Source: a virus
Length of the DNA: 52,397 bases
Strand: one strand, 5' to 3'
IMG/VR virus record: IMGVR_UViG_3300034375_000774
Location: 1-52,397 of that record
Shown: positions 17,507-23,172 of the stretch, one piece after another
Layout: every line of letters starts with the position of its first letter
How positions within the stretch are numbered: the stretch's first letter is position 1
Translations under genes and position numbers: made by a program
Notes under the pieces: model-generated
The model's database searches: none
What the model was told of the DNA's origin: nothing
The model's input: the letters and a program-made list of their open reading frames with translations, nothing else

Positions 17507-17980
17507 TTAGACCATCATTTCAAAGTGTGGAGCATCAATAAAAGGACGACGACCTTGAGATCTACGTAAGTCAATGTATGCATTCATTGCATCTTCAGCT
17601 GTATCATCGTAGTAACGGATGTCACCCTCTGACCAAGCTGCACCCCATTTGATAGGTACTTCTAGCTCTTCAGCTGCTGTAGCCATAGCGTCACATATAT
17701 TATCGTAGACATTAAGTTCCCACGATACGTTAGAACCAAAGTACGCTACAAGGTCTACAGCGTGACTATAACCGTCACCTTGGATCAAGTGCTTACTTTT
17801 CATAGTCTGTGACCGCCCAGAGTTATACAACTCCTTCTGCTCAGCTAAAGTTCTGACTCCATAAGTCACACCGAAGTCTACATCTGTAAGCTCAATAGCA
17901 CGTTTAACTACAGCCACAAGATCTGGGTGTACTCCATCTAGTTTATCTAAAGAGCGCTGGGATAGTTTAAACACAGCCAT
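17507..17980 (-). CDS. Endolysin, M15-type peptidase
   Basis: 157 residues. 'GVRTLAEQKELYNSGRSQTM' with SKHLIQGDGYSHAVDLVAY and a C-terminal APHFEM give the zinc ligand pattern (His, Asp, His) of the VanY/M15 peptidase family. Phage members cut the peptide stems of peptidoglycan (L-Ala-D-Glu or D-Ala-D-Ala links). There is no signal peptide, so it needs the holin encoded directly upstream (adjacent stop and start) to reach the wall. Confidence 0.85.
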   Translation of the reverse strand: MAVFKLSQRSLDKLDGVHPDLVAVVKRAIELTDVDFGVTYGVRTLAEQKELYNSGRSQTMKSKHLIQGDGYSHAVDLVAYFGSNVSWELNVYDNICDAMATAAEELEVPIKWGAAWSEGDIRYYDDTAEDAMNAYIDLRRSQGRRPFIDAPHFEMMV

Positions 17981-18316
17981 TTAACGCATATCCTTTGTCT
18001 TAGCACCCATAGGCTTACCAGCCATATAAGCTGTAGCACCCATGTATGCAGCTACAATACCTGTCTGTGCAATATAGAAAAGACCCAGTAGATCAGCTAA
18101 AGCTGCTACACGAGTCTCACTAATAATGTCACTAAACAACAAACCTGTGAAGCCAATCATCATAAGCATAGCTATCCAAGCCATGCGCTTCTGAGACTGT
18201 GCTTTCTCTTCACGTAGCTCTATCTCAAGCATACGCTCTTTACGTGCTATCTCACTTTCAGTGATGACTCCATCGCCATCCATGTCGAAGTCAACTACCA
18301 TGTTCGCTGCGCTCAC
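17981..18316 (-). CDS. Holin-like protein with an EF-hand
   Basis: 111 residues from GTG at 18316 (or 106 from ATG at 18301). Residues 11-22, DMDGDGVITESE, are a canonical 12-residue calcium-binding EF-hand loop (Asp at 1, 3 and 5, Gly at 6, Ile at 8, Glu at 12). A charged helix and two membrane helices follow (about 45-64 and 75-98). It lies next to the endolysin, so holin is the likely role. The GTG start lies within a 32-base element shared with 21351-21382, and its AGGAG is separated from the start by the hairpin GTAAGC-TT-GCTTAC. Confidence 0.6.
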   Translation of the reverse strand: MSAANMVVDFDMDGDGVITESEIARKERMLEIELREEKAQSQKRMAWIAMLMMIGFTGLLFSDIISETRVAALADLLGLFYIAQTGIVAAYMGATAYMAGKPMGAKTKDMR

Positions 18317-18333
18317 TCGTAAGCAAGCTTACT
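18302..18333 (-). repeat. 32-base leader element, copy 1
   Basis: On the minus strand it begins AGTAAGCTTGCTTACGAGT and ends GCGAAC. It matches 21351-21382 (plus strand) at 30 of 32 positions. It contains the hairpin GTAAGC-TT-GCTTAC and lies in the 5' leader and first codons of the holin-like gene. Together the two copies are an inverted repeat enclosing the 3-kb control region. Confidence 0.8.
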
Positions 18334-18341
18334 CCTGTTTA

Positions 18342-18455
18342 TTATACTACGTAATGATACACTTCATGTGCTACAGCTAGAGCTACAATACCTAGAATAG
18401 CTGTCTTAGGGTTTGACTTAGCACAAGTCCATACTTTTTTAAGTTTATCTACCAT
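18342..18455 (-). CDS. 37-residue membrane protein
   Basis: ATG at 18455, MVDKLKKVWTCAKSNPKTAI, then a hydrophobic stretch ILGIVALAVAHEVYHYVV to the stop. The basic N-terminus and single hydrophobic helix suggest a tiny inner-membrane protein. Minus strand, between the 84-residue gene and the holin-like gene. No strong ribosome binding site is visible (AGAGAGACC upstream). Confidence 0.5.
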   Translation of the reverse strand: MVDKLKKVWTCAKSNPKTAILGIVALAVAHEVYHYVV

Positions 18456-18484
18456 AAGGTCTCTCTCTATTTCGTTCTAAACAC

Positions 18485-18739
18485 TCATCCGTACTCTCGT
18501 ACTCTATCTGGGTCTAACACTTCGTTACGCTTTAAGTGACCCTCAAGGTACATAGCTCTCTCTACGTGATCCAATGTGTACCACACACCAGTGTCTTGAT
18601 AGATAGCTTGACGTACATAGAATACGTCAGACTTAGGGATGTGTACTTTCTGTAAACTACGAGGGTTATTAGAGGCTAATGCTTCGTAAAATTCTTCAAT
18701 TACACTATCTGTTGCATATAGTTTTACGTCTTTTTTCAT
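18485..18739 (-). CDS. Small protein at the head of the leftward operon
   Basis: 84 residues from ATG at 18739 (MKKDVKLYATDSVIEEFYEA); a frame three codons longer is possible. Sequence 'VFYVRQAIYQDTGVWYTLDH' with 'VERAMYLEGHLK' suggests a compact alpha-helical protein. It is the first gene after the repeat-rich leftward promoter region, so it is probably made first in that transcript. A regulatory role is possible but nothing specific shows it. Confidence 0.55.
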   Translation of the reverse strand: MKKDVKLYATDSVIEEFYEALASNNPRSLQKVHIPKSDVFYVRQAIYQDTGVWYTLDHVERAMYLEGHLKRNEVLDPDRVREYG

Positions 18740-18792
18740 AACTGTCAAGTGTTAATTTCATTATGTAACTACAAATGTAGGAATACTTCCCC

Positions 18793-19047
18793 TATAGTTT
18801 AACTATAAGAGTTCTAACTTACATAGATTACTAAGGATAAGTATAGGTTAGTTAAACTGTGTAGTAGTTTAAACGCTTGAGTGAGGAGGAGACTAAGAGG
18901 GAGTTTAACTCTACTCTAGTTTAACTAACCTTAAGTATAACTATATAGTAGTTTTAACACTGTGTCAAGCTATATCTTTAGTTAAACTAATTTATTTTAA
19001 CTATTGTAGTTATACTATACCTATGTCCAAACACTTATAGTTTAACT
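18793..19047. repeat. Cluster of AGTTTAACT / TATAGTT repeats
   Basis: Copies or near copies of AGTTTAACT or its complement AGTTAAACT start at 18796, 18850, 18866, 18902, 18918, 18950, 18980, 18994 and 19039. The first is part of the perfect palindrome TATAGTTTAACTATA (18793-18807). TGTAGTTATACTATA lies at 19005-19019. The density suggests operator half-sites or replication iterons. Confidence 0.7.
18940..18968 (-). promoter_or_regulatory. Leftward promoter, strong sigma70 match
   Basis: TTGACA at 18968-18963, a 17-base spacer, and TATAGT at 18945-18940. The -10 overlaps a TATAGTTATACT element. The sequence after the -35 (TTGACACAGTGTT) resembles the promoter at 40151 (TTGACACTGTGTT). It is placed to drive the lysis and virion genes. 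Confidence 0.65.
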
Positions 19048-19067
19048 TAAGCCCCCTTACCCCCGTA

Positions 19068-19096
19068 GTTATGCACAAAAAGTGGGGGTTTGTCAA
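19068..19096 (-). promoter_or_regulatory. Second possible leftward promoter
   Basis: TTGACA at 19096-19091, 17-base spacer with a C-run, then CATAAC at 19073-19068 (4 of 6). It lies upstream of the repeat cluster and in the same direction as the stronger promoter at 18940. Confidence 0.4.
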
Positions 19097-19133
19097 GCCC
19101 ATAAAAGTGTCGCATGTGTAAAAAACTTTATAT

Positions 19134-19193
19134 GTGTTGCATATAAGTCACATAATAGAGTAGATACTTAGTGAGTGTTGCATAAATGTCACA
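19134..19193. repeat. GTGTTGCATA direct repeats
   Basis: GTGTTGCATATAAGTCACA at 19134-19152 and GTGTTGCATAAATGTCACA at 19175-19193, 41 bases apart, with a shorter GTGTCGCAT at 19107. The second copy overlaps the last codons of the HNH gene. They are possible protein-binding repeats. Confidence 0.6.
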
Positions 19194-19833
19194 CTATAGA
19201 GTTAGATTTGTTTATGTTAACGTAAGCAGGTAGAACTTGTAAGTTCCAAGGCACGTGTAGCCCACAAATGTTTTCACCTCTAAGAGGTACTATATGATCT
19301 ACGTGATAGTCTTCACCAGTAACAGTTCTACAGTCACGCATTAGCTCATACATATTAACTATCTGTTGTTTATGCTCTTTGGTTAGCCACTTAGGTGTGG
19401 CTTGTTTATTACGGCTAACACGTAACGATCTGCTCTTTTTCTTGCTAGCTTTGCCATTAGGGGTCTTATCGTATGACTTATTATAATTAAGAACACAAGT
19501 TTTACATTGAAAGTAAGGAGATTTGTATGTACTGCCATCTTTACGTGTTCTTTTGCGTATACGATACTGCGATAAAGGTTTAACTTCCTTGCAAGTCTTG
19601 CATTTTTTAGTGCCTGAGTTCAAAAGAGCCTCACGTTCTTGTTCAGCTTTCTTGCGCCACTCTTCTTTCATACTCTCTATGGCACCACTTTCTTTGTATT
19701 TAGCCCACCAAGCATCCCATTTAGCTTTACCTAGTTGTTCTTTTTCTTTGTTTAAATATTGAGGTTCACTTTTTAAGTCCATATAGTCAGGGTCTTTAAG
19801 TCCAGTTTTAGGGTTGCTGCTTAGTTCGTCCAT
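19189..19833 (-). CDS. HNH endonuclease
   Basis: 214 residues. The C-terminal core YHVDHIVPLRGENICGLHVP with WNLQVLPAYVNINKSN is a clear HNH nuclease motif (DH, N, N). Zinc-binding pairs CKTCKEVK and CKTCVLNY precede it. It stands alone between intergenic stretches in the control region, away from the terminase, so it may be a free-standing homing-type endonuclease. A nuclease acting on host DNA or in packaging is the alternative. Confidence 0.8.
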   Translation of the reverse strand: MDELSSNPKTGLKDPDYMDLKSEPQYLNKEKEQLGKAKWDAWWAKYKESGAIESMKEEWRKKAEQEREALLNSGTKKCKTCKEVKPLSQYRIRKRTRKDGSTYKSPYFQCKTCVLNYNKSYDKTPNGKASKKKSRSLRVSRNKQATPKWLTKEHKQQIVNMYELMRDCRTVTGEDYHVDHIVPLRGENICGLHVPWNLQVLPAYVNINKSNSIV

Positions 19834-20210
19834 CTATTAAGTCTTTCTTTTTGTAATTTTCTTAGCGTGTGCCTGTATATAGTTATAACATAACAAAACA
19901 TATATGTAAATAGGGGGTATGGCCTTTTTTGAAAAACCACTTCTGTTGCAGAGTACATATATACGTAACGGTATAGGGGTGGGTGGCTCCTGCGCCCCCA
20001 TGTTTAACGTGTGCGTGGCGTATGCGAGGCGCGAGATGGGGTGCTAAGTCGTTGAAAATAAAGGGTTTTTCTAGTGATATGACATCACAAAATCACCAAA
20101 ATAGCGATTCACACGGGCATATGCGACATGTGCGCACAGATCCGCAATTCATGCATGTAAACACCTATCCCCCCTTGCATGTTGCACACAGGCATACCGC
20201 CCCTAGTAGG

Positions 20211-20290
20211 CGCATCATACGCATCACGCTCTCGCATCACATCACGTCAGGCGCATCAGGCAGGCACATCACGTTGCGCTATCCGCATCA
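20211..20290. repeat. CGCATCA repeat cluster
   Basis: CGCATCA at 20211, 20220, 20233, 20252 and 20284, with CACATCA variants at about 20238 and 20265, all in the same orientation. They could be iterons for a replication initiator or a regulator. Confidence 0.6.
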
Positions 20291-20305
20291 CACGAAGCTC
20301 TCAAC

Positions 20306-20420
20306 TGATTCGTTTTGCCCTGCCGATGTCCAAAAAAGTGATTCGTTTTGATCTATTTTCGGACCGTCCGAAGATAAACACCCTAAAGGGTGAAAAAAGT
20401 GTTTGACAAAAAACGAATCA
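20306..20420. repeat. TGATTCGTTTTG repeats flanking a palindrome
   Basis: TGATTCGTTTTG at 20306-20317 and 20339-20350 (33 bases apart) and an inverted copy with one change at 20409-20420. The CGGACCGTCCG palindrome lies between the direct and inverted copies. This fits a regulated promoter or origin. Confidence 0.6.
20358..20372. promoter_or_regulatory. CGGAC-N-GTCCG palindrome, site 1
   Basis: TTCGGACCGTCCGAA, a perfect 15-base palindrome around a central C, followed by GATA. It is upstream of the first rightward gene. Operator-like. Confidence 0.75.
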
Positions 20421-20482
20421 CCTGCCAAGTTAAATGCATCGAAACGGCGACAATCGCCACACAGCAAAAAAGGAAATTCGAT

Positions 20483-21034
20483 ATGACAAACGCAAAAACA
20501 CAAAACGCAGTAGCAAAAGCACACGTCGACATGACAGTGACACATGACGGTCAGACATTCACAGTTGCAGAAACATGTGAACACATCAGCCACCTATTCG
20601 ATCAGCGTGATGACACCGCAGAACTTGTTCTGTTCCAGACCCGTGATATTGGCTTATGGTTGCTTCAGCTTCGCTCAATCTATCCATCCAATAAGCAATT
20701 CGGTGCCGCTATCGCCGCCACACCCCTAAGCAAGCGCTCAGCACAGGACCGCAATGATGCAATGTTTGTCGCTGAAAACTGGGACAAAGTAGCGAAGCTA
20801 AACAAAGGCGGCGAACTCAATTCCCTTGGTGCTTCTGCGGTCCGTAAGCGTGTCAAAAAAGCGCAATCTGCAGGTAACACATCCAAAGGCAAGCGAGCGG
20901 ATAAGCCTGCAGAGGCAGAGGCAGCACCCATCACAGCGGATAGCCTAGCGAAAGCAACGCTCAAGCTGCTAGCGGATAACGACATCACCCTTGCCGATTT
21001 CCGCAAGGCATTGACCAAAGCGTCAAAAGCGTAA
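20483..21034 (+). CDS. First gene of the rightward block, unknown
   Basis: 183 residues from ATG at 20483, preceded by AAAAAGGAAA; an in-frame GTG at 20390 would overlap the control repeats and is less likely. MTNAKTQNAVAKAHVDMTVT opens the protein. The middle has 'LVLFQTRDIGLWLLQLRSIY' and 'KQFGAAIAATPLSKRSAQDR', and an Ala/Lys-rich linker separates a C-terminal helix pair (ITADSLAKATLKLLADNDIT). It is codon- and base-different from its neighbours, with higher GC and many CAC/ACA runs. Its position behind an operator-like site suggests an early regulator, but no DNA-binding motif is certain. Confidence 0.6.
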   Translation: MTNAKTQNAVAKAHVDMTVTHDGQTFTVAETCEHISHLFDQRDDTAELVLFQTRDIGLWLLQLRSIYPSNKQFGAAIAATPLSKRSAQDRNDAMFVAENWDKVAKLNKGGELNSLGASAVRKRVKKAQSAGNTSKGKRADKPAEAEAAPITADSLAKATLKLLADNDITLADFRKALTKASKA

Positions 21035-21045
21035 TAACATCACAC

Positions 21046-21068
21046 AGCCCGCTTAACGGCGGGCTTCA
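21046..21068 (+). terminator. Terminator-like hairpin after the first early gene
   Basis: AGCCCGC, loop TTAACG, GCGGGCT, followed by a weak T-containing tail. It lies 11 bases after the stop at 21034. Confidence 0.5.
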
Positions 21069-21099
21069 CTCTCACTCACAAACACAAGGACACACACCT

Positions 21100-21276
21100 A
21101 TGAGAGAACTTTTGAAAGCATTGTCATATATCGGCGTTAGTGATTATTACAACGTAGTTGATCTGATCATTCAGGAGCAGCACGAACAAGGCACACACGA
21201 TTATGACGCTGCCCTAGCAGAAGCGGTTAAGCGCATTAATGCAGACCCGCATAGGTACATAGAGGACTATGCATAA
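21100..21276 (+). CDS. Small unknown early protein
   Basis: 58 residues, MRELLKALSYIGVSDYYNVV, acidic and helical, ending DPHRYIEDYA. It has a ribosome binding site-like AAGGA upstream and sits between two hairpin terminators as its own short unit. Function not recognised. Confidence 0.55.
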   Translation: MRELLKALSYIGVSDYYNVVDLIIQEQHEQGTHDYDAALAEAVKRINADPHRYIEDYA

Positions 21277-21285
21277 ACATCACAC

Positions 21286-21308
21286 AGCCACCCTTCGGGG
21301 TGGTTTTT
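21286..21308 (+). terminator. Rho-independent terminator
   Basis: CCACCC, loop TTCG, GGGTGG, then TTTTT. A strong hairpin with a stable tetraloop, ten bases after the 58-residue gene and just before palindrome site 2. Confidence 0.75.
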
Positions 21309-21324
21309 CTTTTCCCTCTATCTT

Positions 21325-21335
21325 CGGACCGTCCG
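21325..21335. promoter_or_regulatory. CGGAC-N-GTCCG palindrome, site 2
   Basis: TATCTTCGGACCGTCCGAGG: core CGGACCGTCCG in the gap between a terminator and the next small gene. Operator-like position. Confidence 0.75.
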
Positions 21336-21350
21336 AGGATAACAACACAC

Positions 21351-21382
21351 AGTAAGCTTGCTTACGAGTAAGCGAAGCGAAC
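21351..21382 (+). repeat. 32-base leader element, copy 2
   Basis: Begins AGTAAGCTTGCTTACGAGT and ends GCGAAC; 30 of 32 bases match the element in the leader of the holin-like gene (18302-18333), in the same sense relative to its downstream gene. Here it ends 18 bases before the ATG of a small membrane protein gene. Confidence 0.8.
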
Positions 21383-21400
21383 ACATTGGAGATTTTTGAT

Positions 21401-21523
21401 ATGACTAGCAAACAACGCAAAGCGCAGCAGCGCACACACACCCTTATGATCCTACTCAACATGCTATGCTTGGGACTATTCGGCTTTGTGCTAGGCTATG
21501 CTGTGGGATCTGGGCTGCTGTGA
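21401..21523 (+). CDS. 40-residue membrane protein
   Basis: MTSKQRKAQQRTHTLMILLN, then a hydrophobic helix LCLGLFGFVLGYAVGSGLL to the stop. Ribosome binding site TTGGAG before the ATG. A basic N-terminus and one membrane helix. It shares its leader element with the holin-like gene, so the two may be co-regulated. Confidence 0.6.
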   Translation: MTSKQRKAQQRTHTLMILLNMLCLGLFGFVLGYAVGSGLL

Positions 21524-21524
21524 T

Positions 21525-21707
21525 ATGGGACGGCGCAAGTTCCCACTACGCAAGCGTATACTGATGCGACCTATGAAGTTTCGTTGGCCTCATTATGGTG
21601 GGGTTGACAAACATTTTATGGGGTGTCATTCTTATATACATACGAGATCGAAACCGCTATCTTCGGACAGTCCGATGACAGCACAACCCACAAACAGGAG
21701 AAAATGA
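21525..21707 (+). CDS. Doubtful small basic ORF spanning a control site
   Basis: 60 residues from ATG at 21525 (MGRRKFPLRKRILMRPMKFR), very basic at the start. The second half is read through a TTGACA sequence (21605) and palindrome site 3 (21664-21674). It may be a real leader peptide-like gene whose 3' end overlaps the control site, or an accidental frame. No family recognised. Confidence 0.3.
   Translation: MGRRKFPLRKRILMRPMKFRWPHYGGVDKHFMGCHSYIHTRSKPLSSDSPMTAQPTNRRK
21664..21674. promoter_or_regulatory. CGGAC-N-GTCCG palindrome, site 3
   Basis: CTATCTTCGGACAGTCCGAT: core CGGACAGTCCG with central A. It lies about 35 bases before the ATG at 21709. Confidence 0.7.
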
Positions 21708-21708
21708 T

Positions 21709-22152
21709 ATGGGTGAATATGTAATCTTTGCAATCGACAATGACGATAACGTACATACTAACGCTAAGTTCTTACGCTATGTAGATGAGCGTGAAGTGAT
21801 GGGTAAAACCAAAGGCAAGATGAAGTTGTGCATCGGTTCATACAAGGGCAAGCTTGAACGCTCATACATAATGAGATGGGATGACTTTATGGAACACATC
21901 GCTGAGTCTGGATATGTAGACAATCAAGAGTCTGTACTGATCCTGCGTGATGGGTACTATGGCAAGGTGTACGCTACGCTCAAGTTCAACAACGATGAAA
22001 GCAAGTTCCCAAATGTAGGACATAATGACCTATTCTTGGGTGTGTTCAGATCCATCCCTGCACATGAGGCACAGTATGAGGAGGCGTGGACCTATCGTCC
22101 AGACCTGGATACATACTATGTATGTGAAGAGATCACAGAGGAGGTGGCTTAG
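21709..22152 (+). CDS. Unknown early protein
   Basis: 147 residues, MGEYVIFAIDNDDNVHTNAK, acidic, mixed alpha/beta, with no membrane helix. 'RSYIMRWDDFMEHIAESGYV' and 'VLILRDGYYGKVYATLKF' are the most distinctive segments. AGGAG lies just before the ATG, and palindrome site 3 is upstream. Not recognised. Confidence 0.6.
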   Translation: MGEYVIFAIDNDDNVHTNAKFLRYVDEREVMGKTKGKMKLCIGSYKGKLERSYIMRWDDFMEHIAESGYVDNQESVLILRDGYYGKVYATLKFNNDESKFPNVGHNDLFLGVFRSIPAHEAQYEEAWTYRPDLDTYYVCEEITEEVA

Positions 22153-22166
22153 GCCATCTCTTTCTT

Positions 22167-22177
22167 CGGACCGTCCG
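22167..22177. promoter_or_regulatory. CGGAC-N-GTCCG palindrome, site 4
   Basis: TTCTTCGGACCGTCCGTAA, 20 bases before the ATG of the small helix-turn-helix gene at 22198. Best-placed candidate for autoregulation by that protein. Confidence 0.75.
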
Positions 22178-22197
22178 TAAATAGAGGAGTTGACACT

Positions 22198-22356
22198 ATG
22201 GACAAGATTAAACTACAAGGTGGTATGCATTGGTCTGACGATGAGATCGTGCATTACTTCGACACACATTGGGGTGTCACTATTCGTAAGCTGAGCGCTA
22301 TGTCTGGACGCTCAGTAGGTTACGTCAAAGCTTTGCTAATGGGGGAGCAACACTAA
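22198..22356 (+). CDS. Small helix-turn-helix-like protein
   Basis: 52 residues, MDKIKLQGGMHWSDDEIVHY. The C-terminal half WGVTIRKLSAMSGRSVGYVK with ALLMG fits a helix-turn-helix (LSAMSGRSVGYVKALL). Ribosome binding site GAGGAG. It directly follows palindrome site 4 and overlaps the next gene by one base (TAATG). Candidate DNA-binding regulator of the palindrome network; this is inference from position. Confidence 0.6.
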   Translation: MDKIKLQGGMHWSDDEIVHYFDTHWGVTIRKLSAMSGRSVGYVKALLMGEQH

Positions 22357-22514
22357 TGAAAACAGTAACATTGACAGACTTTACTAACCGAGAGTTTGAT
22401 TTCTTAGCAGAAATGATCCACGAAAAGTTAACTGATATGGGATACGAAACAGATGGCAGCTTTTCTTTTGATCTTGTAGTCTCATTTACACCTGAAGAGG
22501 AGAACTCACAATGA
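22356..22514 (+). CDS. Small unknown early protein
   Basis: 52 residues, MKTVTLTDFTNREFDFLAEM, acidic, with a helix then strands (FSFDLVVSFTPEEE). Overlaps its neighbours at both ends (TAATG, ATGA), so it is part of a translationally coupled chain of small genes. Not recognised. Confidence 0.5.
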   Translation: MKTVTLTDFTNREFDFLAEMIHEKLTDMGYETDGSFSFDLVVSFTPEEENSQ

Positions 22515-22777
22515 AACGTCACGCTAAATCTGCATACACTAAACTCAAGAACATAGGTGTGCCTATGTATATCCACGAAGGTGAGAGCTATCACTTCCTC
22601 ATCAGCGCAGAGGAGAACTACGATACAGTATGGGCTGACTATTGGGCTATGTCTGATGGATCGTATGGTGATCTGGATGACTTCGGTGTAAACAAAAAGA
22701 TCCAAGCTATTCTAGATGACTATGGTCTATTCTCTGAATGGCAGAACCCTGGTGCGTTAGGAGTGTATGACCAATGA
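22511..22777 (+). CDS. Small unknown early protein
   Basis: 88 residues, MKRHAKSAYTKLKNIGVPMY, then 'GESYHFLISAEENYDTVWAD'. A widespread type of acidic phage early protein, but no function known to me. ATGA overlap with the preceding gene, GAGGAG upstream. Confidence 0.55.
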   Translation: MKRHAKSAYTKLKNIGVPMYIHEGESYHFLISAEENYDTVWADYWAMSDGSYGDLDDFGVNKKIQAILDDYGLFSEWQNPGALGVYDQ

Positions 22778-22998
22778 AACACTATGACATAATAGGTAAT
22801 CTATGTGCGTTTGAATCAGGAGACTTAGACGAAAAAGAAACGCTTGACTTGTTTCAGGAGCTAGTGAATACTGGTATGGCTTGGACCTTACAGGGAAGCT
22901 ATGGACGTACAGCTAAGATTTTCATTGATGAGGGTTTAATCTCGGATGGTCCGAAGGTAGAGGAGAACAACAATGCGTATACGAATAGGAGTATGTAA
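22774..22998 (+). CDS. DUF7417-like small protein with a palindrome-coded tail
   Basis: 74 residues. The core FESGDLDEKETLDLFQELVN with 'MAWTLQGSYGRTAKIFIDEG' is a common phage small-protein family in which the protein normally ends shortly after 'GLI'. Here palindrome site 5 follows at once and encodes SDGPKVE plus a short extra tail. The function of the family is unknown. ATGA overlap with the preceding gene. Confidence 0.65.
   Translation: MKHYDIIGNLCAFESGDLDEKETLDLFQELVNTGMAWTLQGSYGRTAKIFIDEGLISDGPKVEENNNAYTNRSM
22943..22953. promoter_or_regulatory. CGGAC-N-GTCCG palindrome, site 5 (one mismatch)
   Basis: CTCGGATGGTCCGAAGGTAG: core CGGATGGTCCG differs at one arm base. It lies inside the 3' end of the DUF7417-like gene. 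Confidence 0.6.
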
Positions 22999-23000
22999 AG

Positions 23001-23150
23001 ATGACTGAGCAAGAAAAGCTAGAACTTGTAAGAGAAAGCCTGCAGTATGTACGAGAGTGCATCAAGCAGACGATAAAAACAAATGACGTATCACATCTGA
23101 GTGGTACGCTTCTTGTCCTTGGCCTACTGGATGGCACAGAAAAAGTATAA
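23001..23150 (+). CDS. Small unknown early protein
   Basis: 49 residues, MTEQEKLELVRESLQYVREC, helical, Glu/Lys-rich then hydrophobic LLVLGLLDG. Starts 3 bases after the preceding stop. Not recognised. Confidence 0.5.
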   Translation: MTEQEKLELVRESLQYVRECIKQTIKTNDVSHLSGTLLVLGLLDGTEKV

Positions 23151-23172
23151 CGATACGAGAGGAGACTTCACA

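Larger units (their letters stand above)
18749..19188. other. Leftward promoter and repeat-rich control region
   Basis: 440 bases without a gene. It holds two sigma70-like leftward promoters, about nine AGTTTAAC/GTTAAACT-type repeats between 18793 and 19047, and GTGTTGCAT repeats between 19107 and 19193. The first part is very AT-rich; 19050-19095 has C and G runs. It is likely the main control region for the virion and lysis genes and could include a replication origin. Confidence 0.6.
19834..20482. other. Divergent control region, possible origin
   Basis: About 650 bases that I read as non-coding; reading frames here are low-complexity and lack recognisable protein features. The first 90 bases are AT-rich with TATAGTTATAACATA near 19876. 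From about 19980 the base composition changes to GC- and CAC-rich. The stretch holds five CGCATCA repeats (20211-20290), three TGATTCGTTTT repeats and the first CGGACCGTCCG palindrome, then the leader of the first rightward gene. Confidence 0.55.

Noticed and set aside
19983-20406. Plus-strand open frames of 122 and 75 residues in the control region
   Set aside because: His/Thr/Arg-rich composition follows the CGCATCA repeats; no protein features and no ribosome binding site.
20403-20431. Promoter starting TTGACA before the first rightward gene
   Set aside because: No acceptable -10 at 16-18 bases; only the -35 matches. The true rightward promoter was not located.
21605-21635. Promoter TTGACA with CATTCT near 21627
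   Set aside because: The -10 matches only 3 of 6; kept as possible in the doubtful ORF note but not called.
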